Assembly: GCA_964036665.1 (NCBI GenBank)
Contig: OZ038529.1
Span: 4,340,001 to 4,404,000 of the forward strand
Origin: Gordius sp. MW1
Lineage: Eukaryota; Nematomorpha; Gordioida; Gordea; Gordiidae
Direction of reading: 5' to 3'
Length of the DNA stretch: 64,000 nt
A program made the translations under genes and the position numbers. Positions 12,601 to 27,600 of the stretch are shown here, piece by piece. The first letter of the stretch is position 1. Every line of letters starts with the position of its first letter. Below the pieces are notes generated by a model that worked only from the letters and a program-made list of their open reading frames with translations, was not told the origin of the DNA and did not search any database.

Positions 12601-15600
12601 GGGGGGGGGGCAGGGAGTGGCAGCTGCCCCCTCTAAATCCAAAAATTTGTTATAATTTATATGACCTCTACAACAGACTAACAACATGTTAAAATAGTGA
12701 TTTTATGAAAAAGGGTATGGCTGCTCATAAATATTACCGTTAGGGTGTGATTAAAGTGTCGAGGTGTTTCGTAGGAGGTGGGAGGCAGATCCCGTCCCGA
12801 GGGGGTCAGGCGCACAAAATGGCGGTTGAGAAGGGGATTACAGCTGATCGTAGGACTGAGCGCCATGTTTCCGCCATCTTTATTTTTTGGGGTGAGGGGT
12901 GCGGCCCCCGAGGGTGGTGGGAAAAAAGGGGCGGAACCGGTACCGCCCTTTTTCTTTTTCTTCTTCCCAACTACAATACTCGGCATCGCTCGTTCGGGGT
13001 CGGTCGTAGTCACGTGATGTTGTTGTTCACGAATTTGTTTACGAGTTCCCGAGATTGTCGTATTATTATTTAACAGAGGATCAGAACTGTATTCAGTGTC
13101 CGTTTTGATTTCCTGTCATAGGTATATATAATTTTTTCAATTGTTATTATTAAAAATCGGGAAATTTTATAATAATACAAGAAAATATTTAAAAACGAAA
13201 TTAAAGGTTTATTTCCAAATAATTGTGTATGATGCAAGGCAAAATATATTAGATAAATGAGCTGGCATAGAACCATGGATTGAGATTGTATTGGATTTTA
13301 CAATTTCCTTACGAAAACCAATTCACATATACACATAATAACTAATAAAATTACATTTTATCATCAACAGGCCAAGAGTTTATTTATATTATTTTATGCT
13401 CGTTTATTTTGTATTTTATGGATCATTTTTACCTAATAAAATAAAAGCAATTTAATTTAGTAAAATCAAGGTTCTAATGTGTGTGGCAACCAAGGTCCCA
13501 CTTACTCTCTGACTGCAATCGGATTCGGGCGTTTCCAAGACAGCGATTGGTTGAGCGTTGTTCGTTGTTTTCCGTTTGCCCACTCGGATGGCTTTGTTTC
13601 TCACCTTGCTAAACTTCTATTTCAAGAACATATTAACATTACGAAGATGGAAATGGCTGGAAAGAAAAAATGATTAAGGTGCTCCATGGGCTAGCTTGAA
13701 TTTAAATTGTAACCGTGCAGAAAAGTTTCATCTTGATTTGATTATAGGCAAAATGATGCATATTTTAACCATAATTTTATGGAAATCTTTGAATTTCCAT
13801 GGCTACACCATATTCTAAAACATTTGTCATCATTTATTTTGTATGTGTTCATGTTTAAAATTCTTTGTCAGTCAGAAATTTAGGATAACCATAAGCCAAT
13901 ACTTCAATTAGCCTAGAATGCACCACAATTGGGTGTAAGCTTTCATTCCCCTTAATTTATTACTCAACTAAGAAGACTGACTCCTTTTTAAAAAATTAGA
14001 AATGGCTTTGCATTAAATGTATTTATTTGATTTATTGTGTTTTATAGATATCAATAAATAAAAAAAAAACTAACAACTCTCATGGGACATTCCATGTCAA
14101 ATCGATCATAAAAAGGCGTTTTTCGGCCGACCCCCTCAGAATTTTATAAAATTTGGTGGAAATGTTAAAACTAGTAAAATTATTAATTTTCGAAAATTTT
14201 AGCTCATTTGGGCCACTACTTTTCGAGTTATGGGCGCTCAAAGGTCGAAAATCGGTCATTTAAAAAATCGGGTTGTGACGCTATATTCAATAAAATTCAT
14301 AAGTTATTGGCCCCCAAATCATAGAATCTTGTTGTAGTAATAGGTAAGACCTATCTCCATAGGGAAAAAATCCAAAAAAATTTTTTTGTCGATTGGTCAT
14401 CTCATAATGGCCGAAATGGCCAATATGGCATAACTACTGTTGAACCCTCTCAAACCGTTTCAAATTTGAGACAAATGTTTTATACTACCTATTAATCAAA
14501 TTAAATAAAAGAGAAAGTTGGGCGGCCATCTTGAAGTGGTCATAAATTGCTAGAAACGGTATTTTATTTATTTGGCGCCAAAATGACCCTCCAAAATTGG
14601 TTTTTTTACTCATTTAGCCATCTTATAATATTATTATATCTATTATACAAATATTTTTGCTATAAATTAACACCCCAACCCCCCCCCCCCCCCTTTAATC
14701 TTAAATCAAAATAGCGAGTAATTTTTTCCCACAAATTATTTTATTGTAATTTGGAAACAGGCTCGTGAAATAGATAATAAAATCGTCAGGATTATTGAAT
14801 ATAGGCTTTAAAATTGCCTTATCAACACAGATTGATTTCTTTTTTGGCGCGTATGAATTAATTTGTATGACCTCTAGCGCGAATTTTAAATGATGTCGAA
14901 TTCTTTTAATAAAATTACTTTATCGTTTAATTTTACTATCAACTAATTATCCCCTAGACGTTCGAAATTTTGAATCTAATTTATAATAAAAATTATGACG
15001 ATGAAAAAATAATAGTTAGTTTGCTTAACCCATGCGAACCCTTTCGCTTAGATAAATTTCACAAAATATCTCTAAAGAAATGGGATATATTAAAAATCGT
15101 ATCACCTTTAACCTCAACCTGAGAACTTATACCTTATTTAAAACGAAATGCTTGATGCGACACTAAAACATATTGCCTTACCTAAAATATACTTCAGATA
15201 TGTTAAATTAATTTTTTATATGCGCTTGAAGACATGCCCTCCGTCATACTTTTTTTTAATACTTTTACATATCGAATAACAAACAATGAATATATACTTT
15301 GAAATAAATTATTATTTAAGGTGATTTTTCAAAGCTGTTTCTATTTCAAAATTCGAAGAAAAACCACTCCCTATTTTGATTGTAATTTATAGGAAATATG
15401 GGGGGGGGGGGGGGGGGGGGGTTGGGGTGTTAATTTATAGCAAAAATATTTGTATAATAGATATAATAATATTATAAGATGGCTAAATGAGTAATAAAAC
15501 CAATTTTAGAGGGTCATTTTGGCACCAAATAAATAAAATACCGTTTCTAGCAATTTATGACCACTTCAAGATGGCCGCCCAACTTTCTCTTTTATTTAAT

Positions 15601-18600
15601 TTGGTTAATAGGTAGTATAAAACATTTGTCTCAAATTTGAAACGGTTTGAGAGAGTTCAACAGTAGTTATGCCATATTGGCCATTTCGGCCATTATGAGA
15701 TGACCAATCGACAAAAAAAATTTTTTGGATTTTTTCCCTATGGAGATAGGTCTTACCTATTACTACAACAAGATTCTATGATTTGGGGGCCAATAATTTA
15801 TGAATTTTATTGAATATAGCGTCACAACCCGATTTTTTGAATGGCCGATTTTCGACCTTTGAGAGCACACAACTCGAAAAGTAGTGGCCCAAATGAGCTA
15901 AAATTTTCGGAAATTAGTAATTTTACTAGTTTTAACATTTCCACCAAATTTTATAAAATTCTGAGGGGGTCGGCCGAAAACGTGGCGATTTGACATGGAA
16001 TGTCCCTCATCATTCTCCTGCACTTTTTGAACGAGGTTCACCCAGCCAACGAATTATGTGGTATAGTATAAACGCTTAATCACACGGCAATGCTACCTGA
16101 GCTATGATTGAAGCGTTGGGCTGGCGCACTTTGGCTCCACCTTCGGGGCCGCTCACTCCCGAGGAATGAGGGTGAGGCGGACCCGTGAGGGTGGAGGTCG
16201 AAGATTGATGAGCGGCCGCACCCCTCAAGCGACCAGCAGCTCCCCTCAGGGTACGTCGTTTGGCCACAGCCCTCAAGTGGGCGGTGGTTGACGAGGCGGC
16301 GGCCAATCGTTTTATAAATAGATCCAAGTTCCGTACACGCCCACGTGACTCGGTTGTGGCCAAGCGATCGTCACAAAATTCTAGAGGATAATAGGATTCA
16401 AAGATTTTTTGTAAGATTTTGATAATGTATTTTTCGAATTGAAGCGCGAAGCGTTTATTTTAACTATATTACGTAATATACATAAACTAAAAGTGAACGC
16501 GTGGTTTAATTTAAAGAATCGTCAAATTGTGCTTAAAATAAATTAATTCCTGAATAAGTATATAACATAAGAAGACGAGACACTATAGGATCCATAAAAG
16601 AGTAATTTAAAATTCTTCTTAAAAAATTCTCAACGCTTTACAGTTAGTTAGCTCAGAATAAAATTACGATACAATTAAAAATTAATTCCAAACTTTATCT
16701 ATAAAAAAATTTAATTAATGTCGAACCTGTGCAGGGATAATCGAGAGTTTTGCTGCGTCGCCCTAGCCCTTTAACCACTGATCCCATTCGGGTTTCTTCT
16801 ATCGATGGATTGAGATTCGAGTCATGTCCCGAAGTAACCTTAAGCCTCCCCGATGAAATGAGGCAAGTGAGAGAGGCATTAAAAAATGGCCGCAGACCGG
16901 GTTTGCGAATCGAGCTTATGCTAAAATTGTCCATAAGTCGATTGGTATCGGATTGACTGTCATCTTCATCTCCGTCATCTGTGCTCAGCTGACTATCCTC
17001 ACCCCCAAGTGTGAATCCACCACTGCCACTACCTTCGAAGCAGAGCGAACAAGTGCCAAGGAGGTCGTCGTCGATCAGCTGATCATCGGCAGTGAACAGC
17101 TGATCGGCGATGCGGAGTTGATCGACAATAGGTTCCCCGCCTTCGAATACGCGGCACAAAGAGGTACGACGGCGGAGGCCATTCGGCGACTTGGTCCTCC
17201 TTTCAACACCACCACCAGCTGACGCGTACCGTTGCGTCACTGTAACGCTGTTCGGTGCCGATCCATAAAGATCGGAATAATGAAGATCACTCCGAATTCT
17301 CAAAGCTTGCATCAGTCGTCTTTCCAACTCTTCCCTCTCTCGCTGGCTCGCGTAATTCGCGTCGCGACCCGTTAACGCCCTAGTTCCACCCGATTCATCA
17401 ACCGTCGAATCGAGTACCGCCAGCTCCTATATATTTTGTAAATGAGTGTTTGCTTTAACTGGGAAATGGTAGGTAATGCATTCTTTATTCCAAATCATTC
17501 ATGTAAGATAGTCTTTTGTAATGGGCGAATGTATTATCTCAGAGTCAGACAAACTCACCTAAATTAAAGCTGTAACGCTACTTTTGTAACTGTCATCTAT
17601 CTTACAAAAAACTAGAGAGCAGTTGCGATATATTTCGCCTAGTAAATTCCATTATTGTAAAACGCAGACGTTAATAAATAACGCTCAAATGAAAACTCAA
17701 GCCAACCGTTTCCCTAAACAAAAAAGTTATTTAAAATTCATGTATATAAATGAGGCTTGCTTAAATATATGTATTTTAATTATTTTAGGTTCTTTACTAT
17801 TTAAAGTTTTATTTTTTACCCAATTTAAAATTTTTTAAAACCAAAGTTTATATGTAGCCCTTTTTAATAATCTCATTTACCTTAAAAACTTTCATTTTTT
17901 AAACCAACAATATATGCTATTCTTGTAAGTTTAACAAAGTATAAAGTATAACACAAACTTACGGCTTCGGATATCTTCAATTTCTTCAACAAATTGATAA
18001 GCTTCATCTTTATGTTTTTGGGCAGGTGCTGAGTAATGGACAGATTAACGTTAGGTTAACATCAAAATTTTAGGTTGAAGTTAGGTAAAATTATCAAAAT
18101 AATCGTATTTTACTTTGTGTTTACGATTACGGACTGCTTTATCTTTGTTGCAAGACGTATCGGTTCCATGATCTCCTTCATCAAGTTGTAAAGGCTCACT
18201 TTCACTCCCGTGCTCCGATGTTGAATAACCAGCACTCAATTCACTAATCTCATCTACAGTAAAAATAATTTTTAAAAAATGATAGCAACAACTTTTTTAA
18301 CTTAAAAATGAGCTTTTCAAGAATATTTTTTGTAATTTGAATGAAAAATTGGGAATACTCATAGCTGATGTGGCTACTTCTGACACATTTACATTCATAT
18401 TCAAAATGTGTATTTTACATATAAATACCTAAACGAATTTGAGAAATGTGACAGTGCTACCTACATCCAGATTTTTTATCAACTCGGCCCAATTGAAATA
18501 ATCGTGACCATATATTACATAACCTCCTATTGCCTAGCTAAAATTTAACACTTTAAAAAACACCATTTAAGTACACATTTGTTCTAAATAATACTAAAAA

Positions 18601-21600
18601 TATTATAAATAAAAACGGGTATTATTAGGTTTAAATTAACAAGTTAAGCCGCTTCCCCTAAGCTTTCATTTCAAAAGGTTTTCTGCATAAATATTAACGT
18701 GTTTAAACTATACATCCGCAGCACTAAAATACTCAAATATATAATTAAGTTTCATATTAAATCTTAAAAAAACTCTTATAGAATAGTTAGAGTTTCCATT
18801 CCATTGCGAGATAAGCTTATTCATGGGCGTAGCCGACATTGGTATTAAGGGGGAGGGGGCATTCATGATTCAGGGAGGGGGCAAAATGATAATTTTTAAA
18901 ATTTTAGCCATAATATTAAAGAATTTTTGGATTAAGAAGGGGGCAGCCGCCCCTCTTCGCTCCCCCCTGGCTACGCCCATGGGTATCTTACATCTTTATA
19001 AAAATGTGAAGGGTAATACAAATTTACTGGCATCGCTTGTTAATTGAGGCGTCGTATCATTCGCTATCATTGATGTATGCATCAAATCTTGGTGATGACT
19101 CTTAGAATGACCCGTTAGAACGTACTGTGGTTTGTCACTTTTCCCCTTCCTAATATATAAGCATGTGTATAGATGTCGCGCTTTATAAGTCCAAAAAGTC
19201 AAGTGTTTAAACATTTTTTTCCTATAATTTTTATCAGACATGTATGGCTTTTAATTCTACACCATAAATACCCAGAATTTTTTTAACATGAACTAATGAT
19301 AGTTTAGCTGCCGACAAAATAGGAAATCATCAAAACGTAGATAAGTGAAGCCCATTCTGCTATATAAAGCAAGGTCAGACTTTATTGGCGCAGGTCCACG
19401 GGTCTTAGCTAATTGCAGCTGCCCTTCCGCACTCAAATTTAAAGATATTCTCATTTTTCATTAAATTTTAATTAAATTAAGGTGAAAACTTATAAAAAGA
19501 ATCATTTTGCCCATCCCTAATCCTTATCATACAACTATTCTTTTTATAATACAAATCCAAGTGTTACACAACGTATATATAAGGGCTTGTCTTAATATCG
19601 GATTTTACTGCGCAGCAAAAATCGTCTTACTGGTTATAACATAGTCGTGTCTTAACTTCGAATTCACAGCAGATTTACGATTCAAAGGCATAACATAACA
19701 GCGATTTTGTAAGATGCAAAATTTCTCCTAAGCTTAAATGTTGTATGTTATTAAATTTTTAAGAGCAAAGTTTAGATTTAATCTCAAGAGTTGAAATAAA
19801 CGAAAAATACGTTCTTAACTATCAAAAAACAAAATTTAATAATTACAACCGAGTTCGACCCAAGAAATTGAATCGGATATTTAGACAAAGCTAAGTTCGC
19901 GCGATTTGAATCTGAATCCGATATTAGGACAACCCTTAAGTGGTAATTTTGTTGTGTTAACCTGTTAGTCAGACCTAGAGAAGCTTCTGCAACTTGCTCT
20001 ATATCGGGCAAAGATCGCTGTTTTCGATTAATACATCTACTTGCCGGTCCACCTTTGGGGTCGGTAGGTTGTGTAGGCCAACTTCGAAATTCACTAATGC
20101 TTAAAGCGGCGTAATCTACCTTGTCCGTTCGACTAGAACTACCCTGGCTCGTGGCAGTTAAAACAACTTGGCCAGAAAAGGGTTCTTTCAAAACCTAAAA
20201 CCAATATATTTATATTCGATATAAGGCACCTAGACGAGTTGTCAAAAGAAAATATATTAAGGTAATAATTGGTTGGGCACAAAAACAATGATAGAATTTG
20301 GGCTCGGGCGAAAAGTTAACGCCAACCAGCAGTCATGAGCTAGTCTAAAGATATAAGTTGCAATAACATGATTTAAACAACTAAAAATAGCCCCTCTCCG
20401 ACTAGCCCCGACCCCTAAAATAATAATTTAACATGTTATATTGCAAATAAAAATTTAAGACTCATTTTTAAGAAAAAATATCAGGACACCCAAAAGCGAG
20501 CCCATAAATTGCATTACAATTAATAAGATAAAGACGTTGTGCAATTATATGTGAAGGAAAGAGGGGCTAGGACTAGAATAAGTCAGGCCCAATTATTATA
20601 TTTTTGACAGGGCCAGTCCCAAAACCCTCCTCGGCCAGGCCGGGTGGTACTTCGGACGGCCTGGGGCCCGTGCGGGGCTTTAAAGGTGACTGGAAATATA
20701 CAACACACCGTAAAGCAGACCATCCCGTCTATTACACTTGCAATGCTTTATAAGTAGTTCAATTCAAAAATATATTAAACTTCGAAACCTTCTTGTTAGT
20801 ATGACAAAATAAAGAGAGTCGAGATATAAGTTTCAAAGCTCCACTATTATGTATGGTAATTTCTATAATTTAAAATATTCAAATTCAGGTTGGTGTGGGT
20901 AACTGAGGCCTTCCCCCATCCAAAAAATCTTTCACATTAAACAAAGGTATTAAATTTATTGAATTTTGCCCCAATATAAAACTTTTTTGTCCCCTCCTAT
21001 AATTTATCGCATCCTGGTTAAACCTATATCTACGGTTATTGATGAGGGTCCCATAAATGTCCAAATAATAAGTTAAAAACAAAAAAAAATCAAAGATTAT
21101 GTTATTTGATTGTTTTATTAGGGAAAATGAAATGTGAAGAAAAAAACTTCGTTGAGGTTTAGAGTAGCGCTGGCTAGGCGTTTGTAGCCTAAGATTGCCT
21201 TGTTCTTGTAGTGCTTACGCCTCTGCAACACGATTTGTAGCTTGTTCCCATTTCTTTTAACGTGGTGCGGGTACTGTGTGTTTTACAAAAAAAAATTATA
21301 TAGCTATCGCGTTTGATTTATATGAGCATGGGCGTAGCCGGGGGGGGGGGCAAGAAGGGGCAACTGCCCCCCCTCTAAATCCAAAAATTTGTCAAAGTTG
21401 ATTAAAATTATGACTAAAATATTAAAAATGTTCATTTCGCCCTCCCCTAAATCATATTGCCCTCCACTAGTTCCAATGCTGGCTACGCCCATGTATATGA
21501 GCTAAAAAAATTAACCTGAATGTTTCAATGCAAATTTTATTAAATCTTGGGTTGCTCATCTTGAATAAATGAAATATTTATTCGTTTTAATAACAAATAA

Positions 21601-24600
21601 TCGGAAAAAATAATGGTATTAGTTGGGGTCAGATTGACCCCATACGATTGACTAAGAATCGAAAGCTAGAAGTTTACTTCAAGGGTAAAGGAAAGAGCCA
21701 AATCGATTTCTAAAGCCGGAATTTCGGATTGACTAGCCTGATCCAAAGTGTTAACGGGCAATCTAATGTTGTTCGAGCGCAATATTCTTTTAGAACCCTA
21801 AAACATAAAAATATAAATAATAATCAGCAAATAAAAATTTATCTTAAATTTGAGCCAATAATAAAAGTGAAAAATTACTTTTAAAACAAAAACATTTATC
21901 TCCTAAAATTTTATGTAACTAAGAAAATATTGCCATCAAGATTTTCCCTATTCAATAATCAATTTATACTCGTAGTGTCCTGATAAATTTTCAAGTGCTT
22001 TTAGGAGTCTAAATCAAGAAACATCTTTCAAGATCTTTTACACTTATTACATGCTAATCTAACTTTTCACAGCCCAAATAACAAGGAGGGACCCCTACCC
22101 CCACCCCCCCCCCCCCCCCCTATTAAAAAATGTGTACCTATTTAACTAAATTGTGAGCAAATTTAATTCTGCTGTCTCCCCCCCCCCTTCCATTCTACAA
22201 CCAAACTTATTTCCACACCCTTCAGACTATAGGTTAGATTTTTCTACCCGAACCCAGCCGGTCCGATTTTTTAACTAAATTGCCCGCCCGAGCCAGACCG
22301 AACACTTCAAAGTGTCCGCCTGGTCAAGCCCGAATCATATGATTTTTTAAACTTTTTATCACTAATTTTGTTAATACTTAAAATACATTTTTAAATTTAA
22401 TTCTCACTTTTTGTTGGATAAGAACTACGGTAAATAAATATTATACATTCAAAAAAGTAACAATATAATACACAAAAAAAAACAAAATTATACATTATAT
22501 AACAAATCTCATTGAACATGAATTGCCCAAATCTTGTTATGGTGCCCGCCCGGGCCCGCCCGATAGTCTAATTTTACGACAGTTGACCTCGGACGGGCCT
22601 GGCCGGGTAACGGGTCGGGTCGGGCTTTTCTGGTCTCTGCTCTAGCCTCGCTAAAATCCTAGCTAAGCCTAAGTCGCCTGTTATAGTGAATCATTAGAAG
22701 TTACCTGCAATTTCAGAGCTAGGGAGAAGATTGTCGATTCGCACGGGTAATCCGACGGCGGTCTGTATATCTTTAACTTGCTCACGTTTATCGTACAAAT
22801 CCTAAAACACCCAAATATATCTGTAAAATTACCACAAATTTGCATATTTAAGACATCGTTATTAGTAAAATTCGTTTAAGCTTTAGTCCTATCAAAGCCG
22901 TGCCCTAAATATTTTAAACGTCAAACAACAACAACAAAAAACTAGTGTGTCAAGGTGGGTTATTTTTTTAAAGGGGGATACAGGAGTCAATGCGGTTAGC
23001 CATGATTTGGATTTGACGGGGGGAGAGGGGGAAGGGGGGGGGGGGAAGTTGCCCCTACTTGCCTCCCCCTGGCTGCCAAGGGGAGGCTAACTTTTTAGCT
23101 CAAAAGTCAAAATTATCCTTTTTAAATTTCGGAAACTTAAAGCATTAATTAAAGTAAGGATCGGAGTACGGGAGTCTAAAACAATTTCATTTAAATTGGG
23201 GTAAAAAATATTTGTTTTTTTAATTGGGTAAGGCTCGGTCGCCAAAAATCATTTAAGTTTTTAGTGAACCTTCGAAACTTAGATGTTATTAGGAAGTCAT
23301 CAAATGGATTGAATTAGTTATTTATTTAAGTGTTTATAGCATAGAACCGAGAATTTGTTTTGTATAAAAACAAACAAATCAGGCATACAGAAAATATTCA
23401 ATTCTTAAATCACTAAGTATGCTTACATAGTAGCCGGGGAAGGCAGGGACGGGCGACTGCCCCCCTCTTAATTTGAAAATTCTCTAAAATTAAATCTAAT
23501 TATGGGTTAGATTTCTAAAAATTATAATTTGCCCCCCCCCCTAAATCATTCTCGCCCCCCCCCTCTACTTCCAAACCTGGCTAAGCCCATGCCCAGACAT
23601 AAGTCAACCACGATGTAATGCATTGCGACAAATCTTAAACCTCTTAAACAAAGTGTTTTTTGCAAAATAAATTAAAACATTTTCCACTGCCACAACGCAA
23701 AAACATCTAAAACTGTAATGTAACATGTGGGGGGGGGGAGGGCTCAAATTTTGACAAACATGAAAATACTGTAAAAAATATTCCCAATATAAAAAAAATT
23801 TATTGAAAAATACGAGTTTTTAGGAAAAACACAGATGCATATTTTGCTATGAGTGGTATAAATTATCGCTAGCATCGATCGGGGATATAATTCGATGCTT
23901 TTGTTGATCTTTTAAAGCCTTTTTTGAGAGTGAATAACGAATCCGCCTAAAGATATCGATTGTTACGATGTGAGTCAATCACTCTTAGCCCTAAAGCATA
24001 AATTTAATTTTAATATTACTGGGGTCTTTTAGACCCCACGCGGCGTTAGTTAAAAACGAATTAGTCATCGGAAAAGTGTCATAATTAATCTTATAAGCTT
24101 AATGTATTTCATATTATATACGACACTGAATTTAGATTGAATTATAAGGGTTTAGCATCTTCAAAAACAAGCTTTCTTCGCTACCCTTATCATAAGCGTA
24201 GCCAGTATTGGGATTAGAGGGGGGCAATAATGATTTAGGGAGGAGAAAAATGATTATTTTTAAAATTTTAGCCATAATTTTAATAAATTTCAACATTTTT
24301 TCGGATTTACAGGGGGGCAGTCGCCCTTCCCTGTCCCACCTCCCCCCCCCCCTTGGCTACGCCCATGCCTTATTACATTTAGAATAATACCAATTGTAGT
24401 ATAAAATTACCTATAATACTCTACATTCATGTATTATTACCGATTACTTTAAAAATCTCAATTTTGTCACTTTTTTATTTGCCCAATCTATTGCAAGCAT
24501 CTAACGGCAATTAATGTTAATTCATCGAATATTATAAATATTTAACAACGTAGGTTATGAAAAATTTAAAAACGTTTGACGTATGCATGAGGCATGGGGA

Positions 24601-27600
24601 AAAAAGAGATTTATAACGTGGGAGGGGGTTAAGTTAAATAATAATTTAAAGAAGACAAAATCCTATTTTTGAAAATTTTAATCATACTTTTATCAAAAAT
24701 ATGAAAAAATTTAAATTAAGAGAAGGAGGCATTTGCCTCTCCTTGCCCCCCCCCACTTCTGATGATATTGATTGCTATGCAATTTATGGGCTCGTTTTTG
24801 ATTGTCCGTCCGTCCGTATTGATCAACTTATAGTCAACTCATTGATATGCGATTGACGATTATAATCGAGCATCTCAATGAACAAATAAGATCAATCTCA
24901 AATATTAAATAAAAAATAATTCAAACTTGCATCAAATTTATCCATTGAAATTTTGTAACCACGAAAACGAATATAAACCAAGTTTAAATTATTTAAAAAA
25001 CCATTTTAACCGCAAAAAATCGGCTTTCAAACCACTCTAACGTATAATCTTTGGGTACACTATGTTACAAAATGTAATAAACCACCAGCCATACAGGCCA
25101 CAAATTAAATTTATCCCTAAATCAAGAATTAATATTCATTGGCACGTTTAAGCTCTCGCGACCGCCAGGGCTAGCACAAAGTAAATATAATTTTTAATTT
25201 TTTTTTTGTATAAAGCCCAAATAAAACATATTATGATAATTAATAATAAACATGGAGGACCAAAAAATAAACCTCAATATTTATCTCCAGTTAAACTTAA
25301 TTCGACCGAAAGAAAGTTGATTAAGCACATTTTCCATATTTATTTATAAATAATCTGATCCTATTTTCAATTCTATCACTTTGTCCCTTTGATTCAACCA
25401 GAAATCGTAAGATCTCAAGCCAAAAAATCAATTAAAACTCTTAATCGAAATGCTAGGAATAAGCTAGGATTTAATTAATGATATTAAAACACAAGCCTCT
25501 AACTGAACCCTAAAATTCTGAGTTACACTGCGGGCCAAAATCTATTTTCTAACTCCCCTAGCAATCAATCAATGCCAGACTGTTGGAAATCATTATCACC
25601 CGATAAATCACAATTTTATTTTATCAATAGAAGAAGAAAAGATAAGTAGAGCTAAAGGAGTTCATCTCAAACAGGATTATTTACAGAACTACATTAAGAA
25701 AAAGAAAGCGGAGGGCAAAATTTTATTTTTTTATCATAAATTATAACCATTATTTTATTAAAATATTAAAATTTAGAAAGCGCCCATTTAATCACAGACA
25801 CTTTAGGCGGCTTGAAATTCAAAGATAAGCTGAATTGGAAATTCAGTATTTGTTGTTAAATTTTTTTGTTCGAAGTGCCGATAGAAGCAACCATAAACAA
25901 CTTAAACCAGGGGGGGCATGAAAGGGTATATGCCCCCCCCCTTCCCTCAACCATATATCAAGAGAGTCTTATATATTTTGCCAAATGTTTGAAAAAATGT
26001 AGAAAATGCTTCTTCAATTCGCCCCTTTCTAAATCATCACAAAACATTTGTATTCTATTCACCCATCTATTTCCGATCCTAGCTAATATCTTGGTAGACA
26101 ACACTTGACCAGTGACTGTTGTTTTATCCCAAAAAACCAAAAATCGTGGTACCCCCTCCATCTTGAAATGAGCAACCAAAATAAGAAACATCTACTTTCC
26201 CGCAACAAAAATTTATTTTTTCCTCTTCACAACGCACTCTTTAAATTGCCACTTAATATGATACTAAAACCATAAAATCTTTATAACGCTATGGACATAG
26301 TGTTAACATGTTTGCTAGTCATAAATTTTGGTTTATATAGATTAACCAAAAACACCGTATCAAATTAAAAGATTAAAATGGTAAAGCAAGAAAAAAATTA
26401 GAGGGGCAACTAACCACCTATTCATTTCCCCATTTTTTGTAGAAATAATGAAATAATTGGCGTTAATTTTTGATAAACCCTTGAAAAAACACAAAAGTTA
26501 ACAAATAAAAATATTCTAGACTTATATATTTATAAAATTGCCAATTTTTTGTTTCTTGTTATATTATTAAAAACGTAAATCCTTCTCAATGATATTGCTA
26601 ATCCTGGTGCTGAAAGGGGGAGATAAGGCGCTTTTGAGGGGATTCCTATGGGATTATTACGGTTTAAAAGGTTTTATTTTTAAAATCAAAGAAGCCAAAA
26701 TGTCAATGGTATTACTATAAGCTTGGAAGATAAAAAAAAATTAATTTTGTGAATTTTTATTTATTAAAAAAAAGCAAATATACAAGAAAAAAATCCAAAC
26801 AAATGTTTAAAGCATTAAGTTAAACTGAATTGGATAATCTCTCTCAAAAATAAAGATTTTAAAAAGTACCACAATACCTATTTTTAGCGTAAGGGTTTTT
26901 AGCTATGCATTACCAACAAAAATAGCATATTTTTAATTAATTGATATTTATTATCTTAAACATATTGGCTAAAAATGAATAAAATTCTTTTTGCACAAAA
27001 AACACATAATATCGCTTTTTGTAGAGTCCCAAAAAGCTTTCTTTTAATAATGTCTCAGGTTTAAAAAAATAGAGAAGATTATAAAAACAATTAATATGTT
27101 TTATATTTCTACTATTACATTTATCTGACAAAAAAGTAAGATTAAATCAAATATTCAATTTAAAACTTCAATTTTTTATGACGAACGAATTTAAAATTAT
27201 ATGAGAATAGTCACATGATTTTAATAGATTTAACATCTAGTTGTGGTTTCATTCAATCGGGTTAACACATTAAATGCAAATATAAATCCACTGGGAATAA
27301 TATAAGAAATTTAATATTTTTTGGCTTACCGTTTAACGTTTGCGACATCTATAAAACGTTTTATTTAAAATTGATCTCTAGTGCCTCATGCTCATATCAT
27401 ATCCCCCCCCCCACATATCTTGATGCGTTTTTTAGGAGACATAATGCATAGGAACATTTTAATAACATTTTGATTGACGTGAAAACACTGTGGAACTTAA
27501 ACGAAAAGTCCCTCAGTGCCAGTTTCATGAAAAAATTCCGACAACAGTGAAAAAAAATTTTAAAAGCATACAAATAAAGCTGACATGAAGTGAAAATTTC

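Noticed and set aside
12678-13073. Overlapping open frames on both strands, about 80-110 codons
   Set aside because: GC-rich patch with few stops by composition; frames start at non-ATG codons and have no family signal.
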